Assembly: GCA_043808325.1 (NCBI GenBank)
Contig: JAZDEY010000031.1
Coordinates: 1-64,000 of the forward strand
Direction of reading: 5' to 3'
Origin: JAZDEY01 sp043808325 [NCBI: Candidatus Eiseniibacteriota bacterium]
Lineage (GTDB): Bacteria > Arandabacterota > Arandabacteria > Arandabacterales
Length of the DNA stretch: 64,000 bases
Of the stretch, positions 7,457 to 15,272 are shown piece after piece. Position 1 is the stretch's first letter. Each line of letters starts with the position of its first letter. The notes under the pieces were generated by a model, which had not been told where the DNA came from, ran no database searches, and saw nothing but the letters and a program-made list of their open reading frames with translations. The position numbers and the translations under genes are program-made.

Positions 7457-7530
7457 GCCCCCGTTTCCTAATGGGATAGGGAGCCGGTCTACTAAACCGG
7501 CGTGTCTCGGTTCAAATCCGAGCGGGGGCG
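7457..7530 (+). tRNA. tRNA-like gene with anticodon ACT, isotype uncertain
   Basis: A complete cloverleaf is visible. The acceptor is GCCCCCG/CGGGGGC and the D-stem TCCT/GGGA with AATGGGATA loop. The anticodon stem is CCGGT/ACCGG with loop CTACTAA, the variable loop CGTGT, and the T-arm CTCGG-TTCAAAT-CCGAG. The discriminator is G73, and CCA is not encoded (CTA follows). By position the anticodon is ACT, which would read the serine codon AGT. Serine tRNAs have a long variable arm, and this one has five nucleotides. Unmodified A34 is also rare in bacteria outside tRNA-Arg(ACG). Either the tRNA is degenerate or mobile-element-borne, or it decodes unconventionally. Confidence 0.75.
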
Positions 7531-7547
7531 CTATTCTGATTTCAGCG

Positions 7548-7584
7548 GAGAGTTCCCGAACCCGTTAAAGTAACGGGAACTCTC
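7548..7584. terminator. Hairpin GAGAGTTCCCG/CGGGAACTCTC after the tRNA
   Basis: A perfect 11-bp stem with a 15-nt loop. The loop also contains CCCGTT, which can pair with AACGGG of the right arm, so two alternative foldings exist. No T-tract follows, so it may be a processing or attenuation structure rather than a classical terminator. Confidence 0.45.
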
Positions 7585-7695
7585 AGGAGTAGAAATGCCA
7601 TGACGCACCACTACTCGTTTATATTATCGGTCAACGGTGCTTCTGTGTCAAGCACAAACTGTCGAAGCCCACCAAGCCTATGTATCCAGAGAAAC

Positions 7696-7727
7696 GCCCT
7701 TGCAGTAGCGCAAACTACCACAAGGGC
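7696..7727. other. Structured hairpin upstream of the transposase
   Basis: GCCCTTG-CA-GTAG, loop CGCAAA, CTAC-CA-CAAGGGC: a 7-bp and a 4-bp stem separated by a symmetrical CA/CA internal loop. It lies 85 nt before the IS1-like transposase start. The CCCTTG/CAAGGG arms recur in the palindrome at 9602-9617. Confidence 0.5.
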
Positions 7728-7811
7728 CAACCACCCAAGCGGATAGGCCGCCTGAGCCAGTCAAGCAAAGCATAAGACCTTCCACTTGGAAACACAAGAG
7801 GGAGGCCCAAG

Positions 7812-8642
7812 GTGAACGTCTTGAAAAGGGAAAAGCAGATCATGGTTCTGTCCATGTTGGTTGAAGGCAACTCAATCCGATCTATTGAGCGCATGACCGG
7901 CGTTCAGAAACGAACGATCACAAGACTGATGGTGCGCGTCGGTACGGATTGCGAGCGATACCTGGAAACCCATATGCGGAACCTGGAATGTTACAGGCTT
8001 GAGCTAGATGAAATCTGGACGTTCTGCGGCAAGAAGGAACGCCACCTTAGCGACCGTGAACGATTCGCCGAGGATCTCGGGGATCAGTTTGTCTTCTATG
8101 CGATTGATCCGAAGACAAAGCTTATACCGACGTGGACTGTCGGCAAGAGAGACACGCCCACAACAAACATTTTCATTCGGCGGCTGAAGTCTTCGCTAAA
8201 CGGCGTGAAACCTCAAATATCGACGGATGCGTTCACGCCGTACCGCTATGCCATTCCCAGGGTCTTTGGCGATAGCGTCCACTACGCCACGATCACTAAG
8301 CAGTATGCGAGCGAAGCGGTCGGCCCTGGCCGGTATGCTCCACCATGTGTCAAGGGCACCGTCAAGGCGACACACCTGGGAACGCCTGACGATAGATATA
8401 TCTGCACTTCCTACATCGAGCGGCACAACTTGACCATTAGGACGTTCATTCGACGATTTGCCAGGCTGTCGCTTGGATTCAGCAAGAAACGCGACAATCT
8501 GAAAGCCGCCGTTGCCTTGTACTTCGCCTATTACAACTATTGCTGGATACCCCGGACAACGGGGCAAACTCCAGCTATGGCCGCCGGGGTAAGCTTTGCT
8601 CCGTGGAACATGGAGCAGCTGCTACAAGCGGTCATGAATTGA
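7812..8642 (+). mobile_element. IS1-like DDE transposase
   Basis: 276 residues. The N-terminal 45 residues form a helix-turn-helix (GNSIRSIERMTGVQKRTITRLM). The catalytic part follows: first Asp in LELDEIWTFCG (IS1 InsB has a matching LDEQWGYVG motif), second Asp in STDAFTPY, and Glu in SYIERHNLTIRTFIRR, giving a DDE triad. HTH and catalytic domain lie in one frame, unlike classical IS1, where InsA and InsB are joined by frameshifting. GTG 7812 has GGGAGG 6 nt upstream. No terminal inverted repeats or target duplication were found close to the gene. Its 3' end overlaps the convergent Ntn-hydrolase gene by 21 bp, so it may now be immobile. Confidence 0.8.
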
Positions 8643-9449
8643 GGGGGGTACTGCGTGGGTCTTGATGGTGATCTCCTGGAGTTCATTGTCGAGTTCTGTG
8701 GGTAGCTTTCTACCCGTCTGGTGTCTTGTATACACTTGCTCAAGTGCTTTGAGTGTTTCTGAACGAACCAGCTTGATTGTCCCGGAATCTATGATAAGGG
8801 CATCGGTGATCTGTCCGACACCGGCTGCCCGCTCGGCGTTCTTCTTGGCCTCTACCGCGACATAAAGCGCATCCGTCTGACCAAAGGTCTGGGTGTACCC
8901 ATATCTGGCGAAGGTGGCCACGGCGTGGAAGCTGCCGATCCCGCAACAGCAGAAACCCTCCATGCCAAAGTTGTAGAAAGTTCCAGGGTTTGAGATTTGG
9001 AAGAGTTCGGCTTGCGTATCGTAGCCAACCAGGATCAGTTCGAGGCCTAGTGAGTAGTCAGCCATTTGCCTATGTGCATCACGGAGAATACCAGGTTCAA
9101 GGCTGCGGTGTTTCGTGTGGAGCTCCGCGATTGACTGGATTCCGAGTAACGGCGACAAAATTCTCTCCACAACTCGCTGTTCCCTGGCTGTTCGATAGCC
9201 AGATGCCAGAATCCCGGCGGTATCCTTGATTGTCTTACTCTGGGTAATTGCCGCTTTCAATTCCCTTATGAATGTGACCTCCAGTAGGTCGCCCGCAACC
9301 AGAAGCACGGCCTTGTCCGATAGCACGATTGCTTTCGTTGAATCGGATTTCTCGTAAGTGATCTCCATGTCCGACATGCTAATCATCCTGTCAGACACCG
9401 CAATAACTTGTTCTGCCTTCTCGCAGATTGCTCCAATGATTTGGGTCAT
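8622..9449 (-). CDS. Stand-alone proteasome-fold Ntn hydrolase
   Basis: 275 residues beginning M-T-Q-I-I-G-A-I. GGAGG stands 6 nt before the ATG at 9449, so removal of Met exposes a Thr nucleophile. In numbering after Met removal, Asp19 (IAVSDRMIS) and Lys38 (DSTKAIVLSDKAVLLVAGD) fall where HslV and proteasome beta subunits carry Asp17 and Lys33. This implies a threonine peptidase or amidase of the 20S/HslV/Anbu superfamily. A C-terminal extension of about 80 residues (helical, ending in VPPSIHDRL) exceeds HslV length. No ATPase unfoldase is nearby. The frame stays open upstream to a TTG at 9512, also preceded by AGGAG, which would add 21 residues. It sits convergent to the transposase within the island. 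Confidence 0.65.
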   Translation of the reverse strand: MTQIIGAICEKAEQVIAVSDRMISMSDMEITYEKSDSTKAIVLSDKAVLLVAGDLLEVTFIRELKAAITQSKTIKDTAGILASGYRTAREQRVVERILSPLLGIQSIAELHTKHRSLEPGILRDAHRQMADYSLGLELILVGYDTQAELFQISNPGTFYNFGMEGFCCCGIGSFHAVATFARYGYTQTFGQTDALYVAVEAKKNAERAAGVGQITDALIIDSGTIKLVRSETLKALEQVYTRHQTGRKLPTELDNELQEITIKTHAVPPSIHDRL

Positions 9450-9528
9450 GTGCGGCCTCCGATTCTCCCGCAGATGCCCCCGGATTGTAGTCCAATAATC
9501 AAAATCCTTCAACGTTTTTCGCTCCTTT

Positions 9529-9545
9529 CAAATGACCCCACTACC
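9529..9545 (-). repeat. Right copy of the 17-bp inverted repeat
   Basis: Read on the minus strand this is GGTAGTGGGGTCATTTG, identical to 6024-6040, again followed after two bases by AGGAG. The two copies bracket 3.5 kb. Confidence 0.7.
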
Positions 9546-9573
9546 CGAAATCAGCACCAAATGCATATAAGTA

Positions 9574-9617
9574 TGGAAACTAGGTCCACAGTGTGATAAA
9601 ATCCCTTGCGCAAGGGA
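9574..9617 (+). promoter_or_regulatory. Candidate promoter with 16-bp palindromic operator
   Basis: TGGAAA (9574-9579), a 17-nt spacer and TAAAAT (9597-9602) are followed at once by the perfect palindrome TCCCTTGCGCAAGGGA (9602-9617). The palindrome would cover the transcription start of the secreted gene at 9705, the usual place for a repressor site. It shares CCCTTG/CAAGGG arms with the hairpin at 7696-7727. Confidence 0.45.
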
Positions 9618-9704
9618 ACTGAAGAAGCAGCCGTGTTCAGTTGCACGGTGAGCTTATCAACAACGCTGCCTGTTCAATTTGCCTGTTCGGTTTGGAGGTG
9701 ACTT

Positions 9705-10421
9705 ATGAAGAGTAGATACATGTTACTCGCCATAGTAACCCTTCACCTTTGTGCCATAACCAGTGCAACATCGGCTCCTGGTGATGAGAACTGGTGGGAT
9801 GGGTTTGCTCACCAGGGTATCAATGGGAACGTCCATGCCCTCGCCGTATACAATGGTGAACTAATAGCTGCAGGTGCGTTCACTCGGGCTGGAGAAACAG
9901 CGGCAAGAAACATAGCACGCTGGGATGGCAGTAGATGGCACGCACTCGGAGCAGGGCTTGATTTCCAGGTGGAGGACCTGGCGGTATACCAAGGGGAACT
10001 GGTTGCCGGAGGGTACTGGCCCTACAGTGTCGACTCCAAGATTGCTCGCTGGGACGGTGTATCCTGGAAACCGCTAGGTTCAGGGCTTAGATGCGACAGC
10101 ACTTACTGTTCTGATGTAGAGGTGCGGGCCATGGCGGTCTTCAACGGGGAGCTCATTGTGGGGGGGATGTTCTCAGAAGCCGGTGGCGTACCGGTACCTG
10201 GATCGATCGCTCGTTGGGATGGTGTCTCGTGGATGCCGTTGAGTGCAGATCCACCGGGTTACTGGGTAGATGCACTCGGAGTCTACGATAGCACCCTGGT
10301 CGCTGGATATTGCTGCGTATGCGACGTCTATCATTGCCACACTCTTGTCTCTCTCTGGGATGGCCAGTCTTGGCGCAATATCGGTGAGGTATCGGACGGC
10401 GTCAACTGCACGACTTTGTAG
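9705..10421 (+). CDS. 5' part of a frameshifted giant secreted protein (propeller-like repeats)
   Basis: 238 residues starting with a signal peptide (MKSRYMLLAIVTLHLCAITSATSA). At least four repeats of about 45 residues follow, of the form V-x-A-L-A-V-Y-N-G-E-L-I-A-A-G-x-F and I-A-R-W-D-G-x-x-W, typical of surface beta-propeller or galactose-oxidase-like modules in FCB bacteria. The frame closes at TAG 10419, in the middle of a repeat. The next repeat resumes in another frame at once (EFNGDLIAAGDF, 10421 on). Adding one base near 10417 would join the two frames and restore T-L-V-E-F-N-G-D-L-I. GGAGG lies 6 nt before the ATG at 9705. This is the broken N-terminus of the following entry. Confidence 0.7.
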   Translation: MKSRYMLLAIVTLHLCAITSATSAPGDENWWDGFAHQGINGNVHALAVYNGELIAAGAFTRAGETAARNIARWDGSRWHALGAGLDFQVEDLAVYQGELVAGGYWPYSVDSKIARWDGVSWKPLGSGLRCDSTYCSDVEVRAMAVFNGELIVGGMFSEAGGVPVPGSIARWDGVSWMPLSADPPGYWVDALGVYDSTLVAGYCCVCDVYHCHTLVSLWDGQSWRNIGEVSDGVNCTTL

Positions 10422-10435
10422 AGTTTAACGGCGAC

Positions 10436-13400
10436 TTGATAGCTGCAGGCGACTTTAACTGGATCGACTGGGATGTGAACCGTGCTTCCTACCAAGACAT
10501 TGCCCGCTGGAATGGCGCTTTCTGGAGTTCTTTAAACATTGGCACCCCAGTAGGCATGTACAACGGTGTAAATGCTCTTGCGGTATATGACGGAAGGCTC
10601 ATCGCGGGGGGGGTTTTCGTATATACGGGAGCAGATCTGATCAACTATATTGCAGCCTGGGACGGTAGTTCTTGGAGTTCCTTGGGTTCAGGGACGAACC
10701 AGTATGGAGTGGGAGCCCTCACCGTGTATGACGGAGGCCTCATCGCGGGCGGATCGTTCACCCGAGCTGGCGACAAGCCATCCCCCCACATCGCGCGCTG
10801 GGAGGACCCTGGCGCTCTCTTCGCGCTCCGTGAGACGAGTTCCATCGATGCCACCTTGGCCGCAATACTAAGAGCGCACGATGCCAGTATGAGCGGCGCC
10901 TCTGTGGCAGGTGACATGAATGGAACATTGGATTTCACTGACATTTGTATCGCTACCATATTGTCCAGTTCGTTTTCTGGCGAAGGATTTTCCGAGGGTG
11001 AGTGGAATGCGACGTTGGACGGTGCTACGTATACTGGACAGTGGAAGGGCGTCGCACTGCTCGACTCCTCTCAACGCAGGATTGACCTAAGGGGGGCAAT
11101 ATCGGGCGACCTGGTCGGTACCTGCGAAGGTTACATAGAGGAGTCTGCACCTGGAACGGGAATTTACAGCCAGTATCGGGCGAGCTGGGGGTTGAATAGC
11201 GTCGGCTCCGCTGCTGGTCCACGTGCTCTCGAGCTTAGTGGGGTTCTAGTCTACGACGGAGTGCGTGAGTCTCCAATTGCGCTCTCCATATACCAGGGGC
11301 TGATGGAAGGGCAATTGCATGGCAGATACGCAGGACCGATGAATGCAATGGTGACGCGTGCCTGTGTGACCGATGGAAATGAGATGGAAGGGAAAGGCTT
11401 CGCTGTGATCTCCTACAATTCCAGCCTGGGTTCTGGGCTCGGCTGGGGTTTTGTCGGCTCCTGTTCATCAATCCGAGGAGTGTGTGATGAACCGCTCGCT
11501 GGGACGCTCTCCGCCTTTCTAGACACAGGGCAGTCGCCAGCAGAACTTCACGGCTTCATACACCGTGGCGATCCTGAGCAGTTTTTGCTGCCTGATCTAC
11601 AGTTGACGATATGGGGGCCCGGCCGAGTTAGTCCGGGCCAGACAGTAGACTACCTCATCCAGTGCAGGAACGCTGGGTTGATGCCGACTGCAGATATCAG
11701 CATAGTCAGCAAGCTTCCCTATCTCGCAGAATATCTGACAAGCTCGAGTGGAGGTATCTATAATGTGGATGCTCAGGAACTCACATGGAACCTGGGTAGC
11801 ATACCTCCGACGTCGGTCAGACTGATGTCTTTTCGGGAGACAATGGCATGGGGCATCCCGGAGGGCAGTTCTGTTGAACACAGTGTTTACGCACCACTTG
11901 AGCGCACCGAGGTGCCAGTTGATTCAAATGTGACTGTCTCGTATGAGATTCTCGAAGAGAGCGAAGACTCTCTTGTAATCGAGGCGACTTTTTCCAGCAA
12001 TACTGATAGCGGTAGCGTGCATCTGGCCCTCTCTGTTACCGACGTACCAGAGGAAGCAGAGCCACTTCTGAACGCTACTGAGATTCCTGGAGGCTTGGAA
12101 TACCGTTGGGAATTCACCGTAGAAGGGCATTCGACGGACGTGATTAAGGCGGCTTTCGAGACATCGAGAGACGCTTCTGATATCACTGATCGATGGGTAG
12201 AGGTTCGGGATGCTAGAGTGGCTCAAGGAGAGCATCAAAGATTCCTGGACTGGCTTCGAGACGAAGGTCTAATCGGGCAGGAGACCCATTCAACCTATAC
12301 GTTCTGGAACGGCTTCAGGACCAGAATCCCTGTTATCCGTTGGCTTGTGAGTAGAGTGCCCAGATTTGGATGGATTGAAGGGTGGTTCCCAAAAGGCACC
12401 CCCTTTGGAAGCAGTTATGCCAACTCGATGTTGTGGGCCGAGATCTTGCCTAGTCTACAGTTCAAGTGGTATTCGGGCGAAATACCGTTTGAAGCCGATA
12501 CCTTGGACAAATTGTATATGTTCTGGAAGCGAGAGATATCGTGTGGAACTGGCGATTGCGTTCATGATGCATCCTGGGCTGCCAGCACGATTACGACTGC
12601 GCGCGATCCCAATATCAAGCATGGTCCTGCTGAAAGCATTCAGCCTGGTCAGACGTTGGAATATGAAATCGAATACGAGAATGAGGGAGAAGGTATCGCA
12701 TTCGGCGTTTACATCACAGACATTCTGGATGACGATCTTGATGAAACTAGTCTGACCATAGAAGATGGGGGCAGCTACGACGTCTCAACTCGCACGGTCA
12801 CGTGGATGGTCGGACGAGTTGATCCTGGCCAGACGGGAACTGTCATCTTCAGCATCAACCTTAGGAGTAATGCGCTTCCTGGTACTGAGGTGATCAACTA
12901 TGCTACTGTGTACTTCCCTAGCGTCCCGGAGATCACGAGGACTAACGGCGTAGTATGCAGGGTCCCCGTGAACGAGCCGCCTATTGCAGATGCTGGGCCC
13001 GATCAGACAGTGGAATGCTCGTCCTGCGAAGGTGCTCAGGTGATCTTGGATGGATCGGGCTCAAGCGACCCCGACAACGACCCGCTGACCTTTGCCTGGT
13101 GTGAGAACGGCCACATCATCGCTGGCCCGATTGCCGACCCGATTTCTACTGTAGTACTTGCATGCGGCACCCACAACGTCGGGCTCACGGTCGACGATGG
13201 TCAGGGCGAGAAGGACACCGATGAGGTCCTGATCAATGTGGTCGACACTACGCCACCGGTGATCACGGTTACTCTCAATCGGGATGTGCTCTGGCCGCCG
13301 AGCCACAAGCTGGCCGACATCATGGCCCACGTGGAAGTCAGGGACATCTGCGATCCGGCTCCAACCTTCGTGCTGGTTGCGATCACGAGCGACGAGCCGG

Positions 13401-14365
13401 ACAACGGGCATGGAGACGGCGATACCCCGGGAGATGTTCAGGGTGCGGACTTTGGCACGCCGGACCTTGCCTTCCAGCTTCGGTCCGAGCGCAGCGGGGG
13501 CGGCGGCGGGCGGATCTACACGATCACCTACCTGGGCTTGGACCATTCCGGCAACTCGACCCCCGTCGAGGTCTATGTGCGTGTGCCGCACGATCAGTCC
13601 GGGATGGCGCTTGCCGCGCAGGGCTACAGCTCGGATGGCACTTGCTTTGATCCGGTGAGTGAGAGGTTTGCGGTTGTGATCCCATCGAGCGAGGCGGGGG
13701 CACTGGATGCCACCGGGATTGACCCCGCTAGAGCTTACATCGGGAACCTGAAGGGCGTCCTGGTCGCTCAGGATCACCTTGAGCTTGATGCCACCGACGA
13801 CGGCCTCAGGGATCTTGTGCTCTGGTATTCGCTGGTGGACGCTCAATGGCTGTTCGGATCCACGGTCATGAGTGCCGAGAATGCGTGGCTCCGCGTGGCG
13901 TTCGATCCCGAGGCGCCTGGCGCGCCCGTGGATCTAGGCGACCCGAGGGCGCCGTACGGTCCGGTCGGACTGCACTACGTGTGCGCTGACGGCATTGACT
14001 ATCTTGTGCCGAACATCTTCCAGCTGGGAGTGCCGTTGCAGCTCGAGGGAGCAGTCAATGCTTCCGGTGTTGACGACCGGCCGATTCAGGGCACGGCGCT
14101 CTTGCCGATCCGTCCCAATCCTCTCCGCCAGACTACGATCATAGCTTTCAATCTGGCTGCGCCGGGATCGGTGAATCTTGACATCTACAATGTTCGGGGC
14201 ATGCTCGTGCGAACGCTCGAAGACGGCGTGCTCACGGCCGGCGAGCACAGCTCGGCATGGGATGCCAGAGACTCGGTGGGGAGGCCCGTGGCCGCTGGGA
14301 TCTATTTCGCGCGGTTCCGTGCAGGTGGCATCCAGACCATGCAGAAGATGTTGCTGGTGAGGTGA
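10436..14365 (+). CDS. 3' part of the frameshifted secreted protein: DUF11, PKD and sorting domains
   Basis: 1309 residues read from the first in-frame TTG; the coding frame really continues the gene that starts at 9705 (about 1550 residues in all). Order: remaining propeller-like repeats (residues 1-125); a beta-rich region; a DUF11-like domain near 390-460 (VSPGQTVDYLIQCRNAG); a second near 730-820 (IQPGQTLEYEIEYENEG); a PKD domain near 840-935 (ADAGPDQT, then SGSSDPDNDPLTFAW); a Pro/Gly-rich region; and a FlgD-like C-terminal sorting domain near 1220-1309 (IRPNPL, YNVRGMLVRTL, GIYFARF). Likely a surface adhesin or large exoprotein. G+C seems lower upstream of about 13,000 than downstream, suggesting a mosaic origin. 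Confidence 0.75.
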   Translation: MIAAGDFNWIDWDVNRASYQDIARWNGAFWSSLNIGTPVGMYNGVNALAVYDGRLIAGGVFVYTGADLINYIAAWDGSSWSSLGSGTNQYGVGALTVYDGGLIAGGSFTRAGDKPSPHIARWEDPGALFALRETSSIDATLAAILRAHDASMSGASVAGDMNGTLDFTDICIATILSSSFSGEGFSEGEWNATLDGATYTGQWKGVALLDSSQRRIDLRGAISGDLVGTCEGYIEESAPGTGIYSQYRASWGLNSVGSAAGPRALELSGVLVYDGVRESPIALSIYQGLMEGQLHGRYAGPMNAMVTRACVTDGNEMEGKGFAVISYNSSLGSGLGWGFVGSCSSIRGVCDEPLAGTLSAFLDTGQSPAELHGFIHRGDPEQFLLPDLQLTIWGPGRVSPGQTVDYLIQCRNAGLMPTADISIVSKLPYLAEYLTSSSGGIYNVDAQELTWNLGSIPPTSVRLMSFRETMAWGIPEGSSVEHSVYAPLERTEVPVDSNVTVSYEILEESEDSLVIEATFSSNTDSGSVHLALSVTDVPEEAEPLLNATEIPGGLEYRWEFTVEGHSTDVIKAAFETSRDASDITDRWVEVRDARVAQGEHQRFLDWLRDEGLIGQETHSTYTFWNGFRTRIPVIRWLVSRVPRFGWIEGWFPKGTPFGSSYANSMLWAEILPSLQFKWYSGEIPFEADTLDKLYMFWKREISCGTGDCVHDASWAASTITTARDPNIKHGPAESIQPGQTLEYEIEYENEGEGIAFGVYITDILDDDLDETSLTIEDGGSYDVSTRTVTWMVGRVDPGQTGTVIFSINLRSNALPGTEVINYATVYFPSVPEITRTNGVVCRVPVNEPPIADAGPDQTVECSSCEGAQVILDGSGSSDPDNDPLTFAWCENGHIIAGPIADPISTVVLACGTHNVGLTVDDGQGEKDTDEVLINVVDTTPPVITVTLNRDVLWPPSHKLADIMAHVEVRDICDPAPTFVLVAITSDEPDNGHGDGDTPGDVQGADFGTPDLAFQLRSERSGGGGGRIYTITYLGLDHSGNSTPVEVYVRVPHDQSGMALAAQGYSSDGTCFDPVSERFAVVIPSSEAGALDATGIDPARAYIGNLKGVLVAQDHLELDATDDGLRDLVLWYSLVDAQWLFGSTVMSAENAWLRVAFDPEAPGAPVDLGDPRAPYGPVGLHYVCADGIDYLVPNIFQLGVPLQLEGAVNASGVDDRPIQGTALLPIRPNPLRQTTIIAFNLAAPGSVNLDIYNVRGMLVRTLEDGVLTAGEHSSAWDARDSVGRPVAAGIYFARFRAGGIQTMQKMLLVR

Positions 14366-14786
14366 GGGATCGTCCTCGATTCGGGGACAGGACCCGGCCG
14401 GGACTTAGGGCCCGGCCGCTCTAGGTTGCGAGCCTGGCCGCCTCGTCATGATCGATGAAGCAGCCAGGCTTCTTAGTAACCCTCTTTCTGGATGGGCGGG
14501 AACCAAGAGTCTTTGATGGTTGCTTTTCTCCCTGATGGGACCAGTGGGGTTGGTCCTGCCCATCCGACAGATGTCCTCCCACTCAGGTTGTCAAGGGGCT
14601 GACAATAGCCGGATGCGCGGAGGATGCCCCCACGAGGATTGCGCGATGGCGGAGCTTCCCCCCGTTGGTTGGACAGTTTCTGGGGTAGAATAAGCTAATT
14701 TTTGGTCGCTCGTCCACCTCCTTGTTCTGACTCCTTGGCGCCCCCGGAGTGGCGGACACACCACCCGAATTCTGACCCTCGGCACC
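14366..14786. other. Non-coding stretch with two inverted repeats
   Basis: No supported gene. GGCCGGG (14396-14402) pairs with CCCGGCC (14411-14417), a possible terminator stem without a T-tract. A longer imperfect inverted repeat pairs 14490-14506 (GGATGGGCGGGAACCAA) with 14550-14565 (TTGGTCCTGCCCATCC). The part from about 14600 to 14780 leads into the IstB relic and is probably transposon debris. Confidence 0.5.
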
Positions 14787-15027
14787 TTGTTTGAGCCTCC
14801 TGCGACCACCGGCGACTGGGTCACCAACCACCAAAACGTGATCGTCACTGGCCCCACCGGCTGCGGCAAGACCTTTGTGGCCTGCGCCCTCGCACACAAG
14901 GCGTGTCGGCAGGGCCATCGGGCCATCTACTTCTATGCACCCAAACTCTTCCGCAGCCTTACCCTCGCTCAGGCTGACGGCAGCCTACCCAGCCTCCTTA
15001 AGAAGATCGCCAACACCTCTACCTCCG
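14787..15027 (+). pseudogene. IS21-family IstB ATPase relic
   Basis: About 80 codons match the Walker A region of IstB helper ATPases: HQNVIVTGPTGCGKTFVACA, then the family phrase KACRQGHRAIYFYAPKLFRSLTLAQADGS-LPSLLKKIA. The upstream part of IstB is missing, and the frame loses all resemblance after about 15,025, although it stays open to 15,290. No istA is present. Full IstB is about 250 residues, so this is a dead fragment marking an old insertion beside the nuclease/methyltransferase pair. 15,028-15,272 holds no recognisable gene. Confidence 0.75.
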
Positions 15028-15272
15028 TCCTCGCCGTCCCTGCCAAATCCACCGCTTCCATCACCAACTCCCATCTCGCCCTGCACTCTAAACTATCCTC
15101 GGTTCACTGTCTCACCATTATTGGCAGAGAGGGTCAGCAGGAAGCTATCACCTGCGGAGTCATAGGCAAGACGGGCTGCCTCATTGCGTCAACCTTGAAC
15201 CGTGATGCTTCAGGCAGACCTCGGGGTCACATCCAACGCCCTATCACCTCGAGTGCGGTGACGCTCTGTTGC

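Noticed and set aside
7457-7530. Amber suppressor reading (CTA within the anticodon loop)
   Set aside because: Placing CTA at 34-36 breaks the anticodon stem; the seven-base loop CTACTAA puts ACT in the anticodon position.
7383-7568. 61-codon ORF over the tRNA
   Set aside because: It reads through the tRNA cloverleaf and hairpin; the tRNA explains the sequence.
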